Assembly: GCA_050250665.1 (NCBI GenBank)
Contig: JBFWOF010000053.1
Coordinates: forward strand, 1-42,548
Direction: 5' to 3'
DNA from: JADKFD01 sp050250665
Lineage (GTDB): Bacteria; Pseudomonadota; Gammaproteobacteria; Xanthomonadales; SZUA-5
DNA: 42,548 bases
Part shown: piece by piece, positions 31,570 through 38,618 of the stretch
How positions within the stretch are numbered: the stretch's first letter is position 1
Layout: every line of letters starts with the position of its first letter
Position numbers and translations under genes: made by a program
The notes under the pieces: generated by a model
What the model saw: only the letters and a program-made list of their open reading frames with translations
Database searches by the model: none
Told to the model about the DNA's origin: nothing

Positions 31570-32913
31570 TCAGAACACGAAACCGATCCCCAAGGTCCAG
31601 GCGTCGGCGTCGCCGTTCACCAGCGCACGGCCACTGGCATCGGACCATTCGCGGTTGAGCTTGAGTATCCAGCTGTGGTCGGGCTCGTAGCGCAGGCCCA
31701 GCACATGCTTGCGCTCGCGTTCGCGGGAGACCAGTGCCGAGACGCTGGTCAGGTCCTGCACGCTGACGTAATCGTACTCGTAGATCAGGCTCAGACGGGC
31801 GTCGGGAAAGGCCTGAGGGCGCCAGTTGTCCGGGAGCCAGCGGTCGATGTCATGACCCAGCCGCGCATAGCCACCCCTGAAGGTGCCCGGATCGGCATGC
31901 TCGCGCTCGGCGCGCATGGACAGGTATTCGCCCGTGAACTTCCACGCGTCCCAGCGCCAGGTCCAGTCCAGACCAATGCCGCGCAGCTGCTGCTTGCCGG
32001 CATCGTCGTAGGCGCCACTGTAGATGCCCAGGCCCAGTGCCAGCTGATCGGTCTGACGCAGGGTCAGATGAGCGGCCAGGGCCTTGTCGTTGTTGTTGTC
32101 CTCGCCGAATCCCTGACGGTTGCTTCGCAGCCCGTTGAAACTGAAACGGTCATCCAGTCCGGCAATCAGGTAGGCCTCCCAATCCAGTTGCCAATCGGGA
32201 CTGAGCTCCCTGTGGCCGACCAGTCCGAAGCCGTTGTCGGTCCAATCCGAGGGCGCGATCAGTCTCGACGACAGCGGCCGCGCAATCACGTCTCGGAGCG
32301 GAGCGTAGTGATCCGCCTCGTTGTTGCCGAAAGGCACCAGGATGACACCTGCGCGCAGGGACAATGAGTCGTTCCAGCCCAGATCCACATAGGCCTGTTC
32401 CAGCAGCACCTCACCACCGCGCTCGGTGCCGACCGCCGCGGCACGCTCGAATTCGATCTCGCTGAAGAAACTGATGCGCTCATGAGGCTGACCGCTCAGC
32501 ACCAGCTCGAAGGACTCGGCATCGATGACCGAGTCCTGTCCGGCGCGCTTGCCGAAGTTGACAGCGCCGTAGCTGCTGATGGCGATGTCGCGCTGGCGCG
32601 CTGCACCCACCGCGGCAAGGGCCTGGCTTTGGGTTTCGACGTCAGCCCGCACCCGGGCCAGATCGGCGCCCAGGCCATCGACGGTCTTGCTGACGGCACC
32701 TACAGCGGCCGGCAGATCTGCTGACGGCGCGGCGGCGGAGCTCTGGACCAGCGCCCGGATCGCGGCCAGCTCGGCCTCCATCTGATCCCAGCGCGACTCC
32801 AGCGCACTCAATCGCGCCTCCACGTCGGCGGTGTCGGCCGCATCAATGGATGGACCGATCAGCGCCAGCATCAGGGCCACCACCAGACGATGTGGCTTTG
32901 CAGAGCGGTTCAC
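31570..32913 (-). CDS. Porin-like outer-membrane protein with N-terminal coiled coil
   Basis: The product is 447 residues from GTG 32913. A signal peptide (LVVALMLALIGPSIDA) is followed by a coiled coil at about 28-65 (ARLSALESRWDQMEAEL), then a long run of alternating beta strands (SYGAVNFGKRAG, HVLGLRYEPDHSW). It ends WTLGIGFVF with terminal Phe, the usual BAM recognition signal. This fits a trimeric porin of the OprP/carbohydrate-porin kind; specificity is unknown. The GTG overlaps the kinase stop (GTGA), so translation is probably coupled to that gene. Confidence 0.85.
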   Translation of the reverse strand: MNRSAKPHRLVVALMLALIGPSIDAADTADVEARLSALESRWDQMEAELAAIRALVQSSAAAPSADLPAAVGAVSKTVDGLGADLARVRADVETQSQALAAVGAARQRDIAISSYGAVNFGKRAGQDSVIDAESFELVLSGQPHERISFFSEIEFERAAAVGTERGGEVLLEQAYVDLGWNDSLSLRAGVILVPFGNNEADHYAPLRDVIARPLSSRLIAPSDWTDNGFGLVGHRELSPDWQLDWEAYLIAGLDDRFSFNGLRSNRQGFGEDNNNDKALAAHLTLRQTDQLALGLGIYSGAYDDAGKQQLRGIGLDWTWRWDAWKFTGEYLSMRAEREHADPGTFRGGYARLGHDIDRWLPDNWRPQAFPDARLSLIYEYDYVSVQDLTSVSALVSRERERKHVLGLRYEPDHSWILKLNREWSDASGRALVNGDADAWTLGIGFVF

Positions 32914-34721
32914 AGGCTTACCTCCAGAATGATGGGTTCGGCATTCCCCTTGGAGCCCTGAAGCAGCAAGGCATAGCTGCCCAGCGGCACACCGCGGGCG
33001 ACATTCAGATTGAACTCGATGCCGCCATCTCCACGGCGCTTGAATTGGCCGATACGAAAGCGCGTATCGGCGACACCCCCACTGCTGACCATGGCCGTGT
33101 CGATGGCCTCAAGGCCGGAGCCTTCGATGCGCAGGGTCACGCTGCGCCCCGCCCGGATCACCCGCGGGCTGAATCGATCAATGCGAATGGACAGCGGCGG
33201 ATTGACCTCGGAAGGCTGACCCGTCACCGGCTCCTGACTGGCCGTCGGCTCTGCCGCAGGCTGCGCGGCCGGCGGCAGCTGGATGATGGGCTGCTCAGGT
33301 TTGCCCTCGGGCGCGCTGGAAACGGGCGCAGCGGTGGTCTGCGTTGCGGGCACTGAAGGCTTCGTCGGGGCGCTGGCGGCTGGGATGGGCCGCTCAGGCG
33401 CCGGAGCGGGCACTTGCGTTTCGCCTTCTCTATCTGCCTTCGTTTCTGGCGGCGGCCTGACCGCGGTCGGCTCGACGCCGGCAGCGGGTGTGGGGCCGGT
33501 CTGCGACTCTGCAACCACCGCCATGCCGGCATCGTCCACCTTGTTGATGCTGGGGGCTGGCGCCGTGGTTACGACAGCAGGATTCTCATCGGGCGGCGTG
33601 GAGGCCGGGTCCTGCTCAACCGTCGCCGGCCGCAGCAACCAGATCGCCAGCGCCACCGGCACCAGGGCCGCCAACCACCAGCCTCGTGCGCTCGCGGGTC
33701 GGGTGTTGGTCGGTACTACCGGCGAGGCGCCACGCGTGAGCCCGCCAGCAATTGGCGCTGTTGCGGTTTGCGTCGAGGGCGCGATCTGCTGGATGCGGGC
33801 ATCGGGCCCAATGCCGGCGAGAATCTCGCGCAGACGCAGCACCAGATCGTCGGCGCTCGCCGGTCTTTGCTCGGGCAGCTTCTGCACACATTGCTCGATC
33901 AGCATCAGCAGTGGCTTGGGGGCACCGCTGATGCGCGAAGCCAGCGCCGGCAAGGGCGCAGCGACTACCCGGGCCACAGTCGACTGGACAGTGTCGCCGC
34001 GGAAGGGATTTTCGCCAGCGAGCAGGGTGTAGAACAGCAAGCCGAGTGCGTACACATCCGACGATGTCGTGTGGCTGGCGCCCGACATCACTTCGGGGGC
34101 CACGAATTCGGGCGTTCCCACGAAATAGCCTGACGCCGTCAGGGAACTGTCACCGGATTGGGCGATGCCGAAATCGAGCAACTTGCAGCGGCCGTCCTCC
34201 AGCACCCGAACATTCTCGGGTTTCAGATCCCGGTGCAGCACGCCGACCCGATGCGCCGCGGCAATTGCCTCAGCCACTCCAAGCATCACCTGCACCTGAG
34301 CGCGCAGCGTCTGCGGTCGATGCATCCACTGGCTCAGATCCTCGCCGGACAGAAACTCCAGTACCAGGAACGGAGACTGCTGGTCGACCCCGAATTCCAG
34401 CAGGGTCACGATGTTCGGATGGTTCAGCCTGCCCATGGTCTGGGCTTCGCGCAAGAAGCGCTCATTGGCCTGCGGATCGCGACCCAGCGTGACCAGCTTG
34501 ATGGCCACCTCGCGGCCGATGTCCGGATCTACCGCCAGGAACACTCGTCCCATGCCACCTGTGCCGAGCAAACGCTTGACCCAGTATTTGCCGATCTGTT
34601 TGGGGTGCGTGTCGGTGTTCACTTGGGCGGTCGTGATTTCATCGTCAGAGCAGTGTGATCCACCGGCATTAGCGCAAGCTTGTGAAGCACCCACCGGGCC
34701 AGCGCTGACGCTCGGGACCAT
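32910..34721 (-). CDS. Transmembrane Ser/Thr protein kinase with periplasmic IPT-like domain
   Basis: The product is 603 residues from ATG 34721; GTG 34622, just before the kinase domain, is an alternative. Kinase motifs are intact: GTGGMGRVF, Lys75 in VAIKL, catalytic Asp165 in HRDLKPEN, DFG at 183-185, and APE at 208-210. A membrane helix at 347-363 (GWWLAALVPVALAIWLL) precedes a long Pro/Ala/Thr-rich linker. The C-terminal domain, about 505-603, looks like an IPT/Ig fold (RFSPRVIRAGRSVTLRIEGSGLEAI). No PASTA repeats. The gene is coupled to the porin-like gene, so the pair may link envelope sensing to outer-membrane function. Confidence 0.92.
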   Translation of the reverse strand: MVPSVSAGPVGASQACANAGGSHCSDDEITTAQVNTDTHPKQIGKYWVKRLLGTGGMGRVFLAVDPDIGREVAIKLVTLGRDPQANERFLREAQTMGRLNHPNIVTLLEFGVDQQSPFLVLEFLSGEDLSQWMHRPQTLRAQVQVMLGVAEAIAAAHRVGVLHRDLKPENVRVLEDGRCKLLDFGIAQSGDSSLTASGYFVGTPEFVAPEVMSGASHTTSSDVYALGLLFYTLLAGENPFRGDTVQSTVARVVAAPLPALASRISGAPKPLLMLIEQCVQKLPEQRPASADDLVLRLREILAGIGPDARIQQIAPSTQTATAPIAGGLTRGASPVVPTNTRPASARGWWLAALVPVALAIWLLRPATVEQDPASTPPDENPAVVTTAPAPSINKVDDAGMAVVAESQTGPTPAAGVEPTAVRPPPETKADREGETQVPAPAPERPIPAASAPTKPSVPATQTTAAPVSSAPEGKPEQPIIQLPPAAQPAAEPTASQEPVTGQPSEVNPPLSIRIDRFSPRVIRAGRSVTLRIEGSGLEAIDTAMVSSGGVADTRFRIGQFKRRGDGGIEFNLNVARGVPLGSYALLLQGSKGNAEPIILEVSL

Positions 34722-34827
34722 CAGCCCATGAATTGCGCACGCCGGAACATAGGCAATTCAGCCCTGCAAAGCCTTGATCTGTCGCAACTTGAGCGTTGTG
34801 ACAATTGTTCAACAGCCCTAGCAGACT

Positions 34828-34851
34828 GAAAACCGAGCTCGATCGGTTTTC
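34828..34851. promoter_or_regulatory. Candidate operator upstream of the BlaI-type gene
   Basis: GAAAACCG - 8 bp - CGGTTTTC is a perfect inverted repeat about 37 bp upstream of the BlaI-like start, in the 167-bp gap to the divergent kinase gene. BlaI-type repressors bind dyads at such positions and usually control their own operon. Confidence 0.5.
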
Positions 34852-34888
34852 TGATACCGTGTTCTCAGTGTGAAGATGAGGTCTGACT

Positions 34889-35284
34889 ATGCTGCGTTTC
34901 AGGAGCTGGGCGTTGGGAGAACTGGAAGTGGCGGTCTGCAACTCGCTGTGGGATCAAGGCGAAAGCGATGTGCGTGGCATGTACGAGCTGGTCGGTCGGC
35001 AGCGTGGCATTACCTCGAACACCATCCAGTCGGCCATGGAGCGCATGTATCGCAAGGGCGTGTTGCGACGCCGCAAGGTCAGCCATGCCTATGTCTACGC
35101 GCCGGCAATGAGCCGCGCTGAATTTGCGGCGGGTGTGCTGGAGGGGGTCAGTGCCGCGCTCGGACAGGCCGGTGCACAGCCACTGATGGCCGCCTTTGTC
35201 GAGCGTGCGGGACAAGCGGATCCGGCGACACTGGATCAGCTGGAGGCGCTGCTTCGGCAGGCGCGTGAGCGCCGCGAGCCCTAG
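34889..35284 (+). CDS. BlaI/MecI/CopY family transcriptional repressor
   Basis: The product is 131 residues. ATG 34889 has GAGG 7 nt upstream. The winged-helix pattern L-G-E-L-E-V-A-V-x-x-x-L-W, then ITSNTIQSAMERMYRKGVLRRRK, is typical of BlaI. The C-terminal helical part is for dimerisation. BlaI repressors are inactivated by proteolysis triggered by the M56 partner, here the next gene after 9 bp. The N-terminal R-x-W-A-L-G-E-L variant is seen in repressors not tied to beta-lactamases. Confidence 0.92.
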   Translation: MLRFRSWALGELEVAVCNSLWDQGESDVRGMYELVGRQRGITSNTIQSAMERMYRKGVLRRRKVSHAYVYAPAMSRAEFAAGVLEGVSAALGQAGAQPLMAAFVERAGQADPATLDQLEALLRQARERREP

Positions 35285-35293
35285 GACAGTCCG

Positions 35294-36268
35294 ATGAATC
35301 TCGGCCTCTACGTGATCGATGTCTGGCTGCTGGTGCTGGCCCTCTCGGTAGTGCTCTGGTCGCTGCGGCTCCCGGCTCTGCTGGAACGCGCGCGGCACTA
35401 CACGCCCGAAGTGCGCGCCCGTCGCCTGTACCTCTATGCGCTGCTCCCGTGGGCTCTGGCGTGGCTGAGCGTGATCCTGGCGTTTACCCCAACCTGGATG
35501 GTCGCGAGAGGCTGGATCGGCGACTGGTGTCTGTCCCGACATCAGGGTCTGGCATCGGCATGCCCCATGCATGGTGCGGCCGTGGAACCAAACCTGCTGG
35601 CGCCCTCGATTGCCCTGCTGGTCTTGCTGCTGGCTGCCGTGATGGCCTTGCGCGTGGCCTGGATGCTGCGTCTGGCGCTGCGAGCGGCACAGCGCTTCGG
35701 CTGCGTGCGCCGAGCTACCCTGCGGGTCGATGGCCTGGACGTGGATCTGGTGAGCTGCGCTGAACCGGTGGCGCTGTCGCTGTGTGTACCCAGGGACCGT
35801 GTGGTGCTCTCGGAACAACTGGCGTCGACGCTGGACGAGTCCGAGCTGCGGGCCTTGATCGAACACGAGCGCGCCCATCTGGCGCGGCGTGACGGCGTCG
35901 GCATGCTGGTGATGACCATCGCCAGTGCCATCCTGCTGCCCCATGCGCGGCAAACCCTGCGTGCCGCATGGGCACTGGCCGTCGAGCAGAGCTGCGATCG
36001 AGTCGCCGCCTATCGGGTCGGAGCCCTGCCCCTCGCCAGCGCCTTGATCAAGTACGCCCGCCATGCCGGCGCAGCTTCGGCTCAACCGGCGCTGGCCAGT
36101 CGCTTCGGCCAGAGTGATCTGGAGGCAAGGGTCAGGGCCTTGCTGGATCCCCCGACGAATCTGATGGCACCCCGCGAGCGCTGGCTGTGGTCGCCGTTGT
36201 GGAGCCTGCCGCTGGCATTCGTGCTGCACGAAGTCGGCGAGTTCCTGCTGCTGCCCCTGGTGCGCTGA
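35294..36268 (+). CDS. M56 family (BlaR1-like) membrane metalloprotease without sensor domain
   Basis: The product is 324 residues with about five membrane helices (LLVLALSVVLWSL, ALLPWALAWLSVILAF, LLVLLLAAVMALRV, a weak one after the active site, and a C-terminal one). The zinc motif is HERAH in LIEHERAHLARRDG. BlaR1/MecR1 proteins have about 600 residues and a C-terminal penicillin-binding sensor; that domain is absent here, so the inducing signal is probably not a beta-lactam. It forms an operon with the repressor and no target gene follows on the same strand. Confidence 0.9.
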   Translation: MNLGLYVIDVWLLVLALSVVLWSLRLPALLERARHYTPEVRARRLYLYALLPWALAWLSVILAFTPTWMVARGWIGDWCLSRHQGLASACPMHGAAVEPNLLAPSIALLVLLLAAVMALRVAWMLRLALRAAQRFGCVRRATLRVDGLDVDLVSCAEPVALSLCVPRDRVVLSEQLASTLDESELRALIEHERAHLARRDGVGMLVMTIASAILLPHARQTLRAAWALAVEQSCDRVAAYRVGALPLASALIKYARHAGAASAQPALASRFGQSDLEARVRALLDPPTNLMAPRERWLWSPLWSLPLAFVLHEVGEFLLLPLVR

Positions 36269-36300
36269 TGAGCCCGAAACCAGCGCACTGGCAGCATTAC

Positions 36301-36325
36301 AAAACCGATCGCCACTCGGTGTTTT
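36301..36325. terminator. Bidirectional terminator between M56 and oxidoreductase genes
   Basis: AAAACCGA and TCGGTGTTTT pair with a 2-nt bulge around a 7-nt loop. The A-run on one side and T-run on the other suit termination in both directions between two convergent stops. Confidence 0.6.
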
Positions 36326-36351
36326 CACCCAGCGCCTTGCAGGAACATCGC

Positions 36352-37650
36352 TCAAGCGCTGCCGTAACGGGTTTCGACCTTTATACCCATGGACTGGAGC
36401 AGCGCGCTGGGCAGCACGCCGCCGGCACAGACCACGACGGCGTCATTGCCGAGTTCACGCCGCTGACCTTCCACCTGCATGACGATCGATTCGGGCGCTA
36501 TGGACAGGACTTCACTACGCAGCAGGACCTGGAGCCGACCTTGAGCGCTGGCCTCCTGCAAACGCTGCCGATTGGCCTGCTTGAGCCGGTTCATCGCCTC
36601 GCCGCGATAGCTGAGCGTCACCGAGGCCAGGTCGGCGCAGGCCAGCGCGGCCTCGACGGCGCTGTCGCCACCGCCGACGACCAGCACCCGCTGACCCCGA
36701 TGCTGTTCCGGATCCAGCACCCGATAGACCACCTTTGGCAACTCCTCGCCAGGCACGCCGAGCTTGCGTGGCGTTCCGCGCCTGCCAATGGCCAGCAGCA
36801 CCGAGCGCGCCCGCAATACGCCCGCCGTGGTGTGCACGCGAAAGCCCGGGCCATCGGGCTCCACCCGCTCCATGCGCACGCCGTAGCGAATCTGCAATCG
36901 GGCGCGAGCAACGATGTCGAGCCAGAACTCCAGCAGCTTTTCCTTGCTGACCTCGACAAAGCTCATCTTGCCGACTACCGGCAGATGCACCGGTGCGGTC
37001 ATCGCGATCTTGCGCCGCGGGTAGTGCAGCACGCTGCCGCCAAGCCCCTCCTCCTGCTCGATCAGGGCGTAGCGCAAGCGGGCCTCGATGGCACCGAGTC
37101 CGGCGGCAATTCCGGCCGGCCCGGCGCCGACAATGACCACGTCCAGATCGAAGCTCGGATCCCGGCGTCGGGCAATGCTCGCCATCGCCTGCCTTCCCTG
37201 CTCTGCCGCCTTGCGTATCAGGCCCATGCCGCCCAGTTCGCCGGCGATGTACAGGCCGGGAACATTGGATTCGAACTCCGGCGTGACTTCGGGAATGTCC
37301 ACCCCGCGGCGCTCACTGCCAAAAACCAGGGTAATGGCTTCCACCGGACAGGCCGCGGCGCAGGCGCCATGGCCAATGCAGGCCGCCGGACTGACCAGCA
37401 CGGCCTTGCCATCGACGATACCGATGGCCTGTTCCGGGCAGGCCCGGGCGCAGCCACCGGAACCGATGCAGATGGCCGGGTCGACCACCGGATGCAGCGA
37501 CGGCGCCTCGGTGAGGCCGGCCTGTTCGGAGTCGGCCAGACTGCGCCGACTGGCAGTCTCTGCGCGACGCCGCAGCCACAGATAGAAAAGCACCGCCGCC
37601 AGCACGGGCACGGCGTATATCAGAGCCAGCATCAGGTCGGGATCGGTCAT
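36352..37650 (-). CDS. Membrane-anchored ferredoxin/FAD-NAD(P) oxidoreductase
   Basis: The product is 432 residues from ATG 37650. An N-terminal membrane helix (residues 7-25) is followed by a ferredoxin-like domain with Cys61, 67, 71 and Cys91, 97, 101. The second Cys of each usual CxxCxxCxxxCP set is replaced by Ser64 and His94. Then comes a thioredoxin-reductase-like flavoprotein domain: GAGPAG at 175-180 for FAD and VVGGGDSAVEAALA for NAD(P)H; no CxxC redox disulfide is seen. It is divergent from the cytochrome genes by 92 bp. A plausible job is moving electrons between NAD(P)H and the membrane/multiheme chain; direction is unknown. Confidence 0.85.
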   Translation of the reverse strand: MTDPDLMLALIYAVPVLAAVLFYLWLRRRAETASRRSLADSEQAGLTEAPSLHPVVDPAICIGSGGCARACPEQAIGIVDGKAVLVSPAACIGHGACAAACPVEAITLVFGSERRGVDIPEVTPEFESNVPGLYIAGELGGMGLIRKAAEQGRQAMASIARRRDPSFDLDVVIVGAGPAGIAAGLGAIEARLRYALIEQEEGLGGSVLHYPRRKIAMTAPVHLPVVGKMSFVEVSKEKLLEFWLDIVARARLQIRYGVRMERVEPDGPGFRVHTTAGVLRARSVLLAIGRRGTPRKLGVPGEELPKVVYRVLDPEQHRGQRVLVVGGGDSAVEAALACADLASVTLSYRGEAMNRLKQANRQRLQEASAQGRLQVLLRSEVLSIAPESIVMQVEGQRRELGNDAVVVCAGGVLPSALLQSMGIKVETRYGSA

Positions 37651-37686
37651 GGGCCTGACTCTAGCCAAGCTCGGCCCCCAGGACTG

Positions 37687-37700
37687 TTGCGATTGCGCAA
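37687..37700. promoter_or_regulatory. CRP/FNR-type dyad between oxidoreductase and cytochrome genes
   Basis: TTGCG - ATTG - CGCAA is a perfect 14-bp dyad of the TTGxx-N4-xxCAA form used by CRP/FNR-superfamily regulators, also read as the 12-bp palindrome GATTGCGCAATC. Its centre is about 49 bp from one start and 43 bp from the other, so it could serve both divergent units. Confidence 0.5.
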
Positions 37701-37742
37701 TCCTTCGGTCGGCATTCATTGTTTCGGGCAAGGACAAGCCCG

Positions 37743-38618
37743 ATGAATGCGCGAGCGCAAGTAGGCGAATCGCCGGTGCGGCTGAAGCCGACCGCGGCAG
37801 TTCCCGCCAACAATGCAAGCGCGAGGCCGTGGCGCCATGTCCTGCTGTGGACCGGCCTCGGCCTGCTGGTGCTGTACGGTGCCCGCACCGATGCCTACGC
37901 AGTTGATTCAGACCTGGCGTACTGGCTGGGCGTGGCCGGCGGCAGCGCCATGCTCATCCTGTTGCTGTATCCACTGCGCAAACGACTGGACCGCTATCTC
38001 CCGCTGGGCCGTCTGCGTTACTGGTTTTCCGGGCACATGGTGCTGGGTATCGCCGGACCGGTGCTGATCCTGCTGCACTGCAAGCTTTCGCTGGGATCGT
38101 TGAACGCCAAGGTGGCGTTCTGGTCGATGGTGGTGGTTGCCAGCAGCGGCATCGTCGGTCGCTTCCTCTATGCGCAACTGCATCGCGGTCTGTACGGCCG
38201 GCAACGCAGTGCCGGCGAACTGCGCAGCGAGGCCGCAGCAGCTCTGGAGGCCGCCGCACCGATGCTGGATCAGCACAGCCAGGCCCATGCGGCGCTGGCC
38301 GCATTTGCACGGCTTGCCGCCGACACTGGCCGTCGCGGTCTGGCGGCGCCCTGGCAGCAGCTGTCCCTGCCCTGGAAGGCGCGCTCCATCTGGAGAATCT
38401 ACGTGGCTGATGTCTTGAGCCATCACGGCCGAGTGGAACCTGCCCATCTGCAGCGACTGACGACTCTGCTGCAGCAATACCTGGATGCCGCCTGTGCGGC
38501 GGCCCGCTTCGGCGCGGTCGAGCGGCTGTTCTCGCTGTGGCATGTCGCGCACCTGCCACTGGTGCTGATCCTGGTGCTGACCGCCGGCTTCCACGTGCTG
38601 GCCGTGCACATGTACTGA
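37743..38618 (+). CDS. Probable b-type cytochrome membrane protein
   Basis: The product is 291 residues from ATG 37743. Four to five membrane helices are visible: VLLWTGLGLLVLYGA, WLGVAGGSAMLILLLYPL, HMVLGIAGPVLILLH, VAFWSMVVVASSGIVGRF and LVLILVLTAGFHVLAVH. Histidines 98/112 and 270/284 are each 14 apart, the classic spacing for two bis-His heme b groups; His267 and 289 are also present. A soluble helical insert at about 150-240 separates the helices. The stop overlaps the next start (TGATG). The likely role is quinol-to-cytochrome electron transfer across the inner membrane. Confidence 0.78.
   Translation: MNARAQVGESPVRLKPTAAVPANNASARPWRHVLLWTGLGLLVLYGARTDAYAVDSDLAYWLGVAGGSAMLILLLYPLRKRLDRYLPLGRLRYWFSGHMVLGIAGPVLILLHCKLSLGSLNAKVAFWSMVVVASSGIVGRFLYAQLHRGLYGRQRSAGELRSEAAAALEAAAPMLDQHSQAHAALAAFARLAADTGRRGLAAPWQQLSLPWKARSIWRIYVADVLSHHGRVEPAHLQRLTTLLQQYLDAACAAARFGAVERLFSLWHVAHLPLVLILVLTAGFHVLAVHMY

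Noticed and set aside
29590..32367. Very long open frame (925 codons) on the plus strand opposite the ABC-F and porin genes
   Set aside because: It is the mirror of GC-rich codon use on the minus strand; the minus-strand products have intact Walker, signature and porin features, while this frame shows no recognisable domain.
35294..36268. Beta-lactam resistance locus
   Set aside because: The M56 protein has no penicillin-binding sensor and no beta-lactamase or PBP gene is adjacent.
34865..36355. Minus-strand 496-codon frame opposite the BlaI and M56 genes
   Set aside because: Gln/His/Arg-rich shadow; the plus strand has the winged helix and HERAH motifs with good ribosome binding sites.
36187..37746. 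Plus-strand 519-codon frame opposite the oxidoreductase
   Set aside because: The minus strand encodes FAD, NAD(P) and ferredoxin motifs; the plus frame has none and overlaps the end of the M56 gene.
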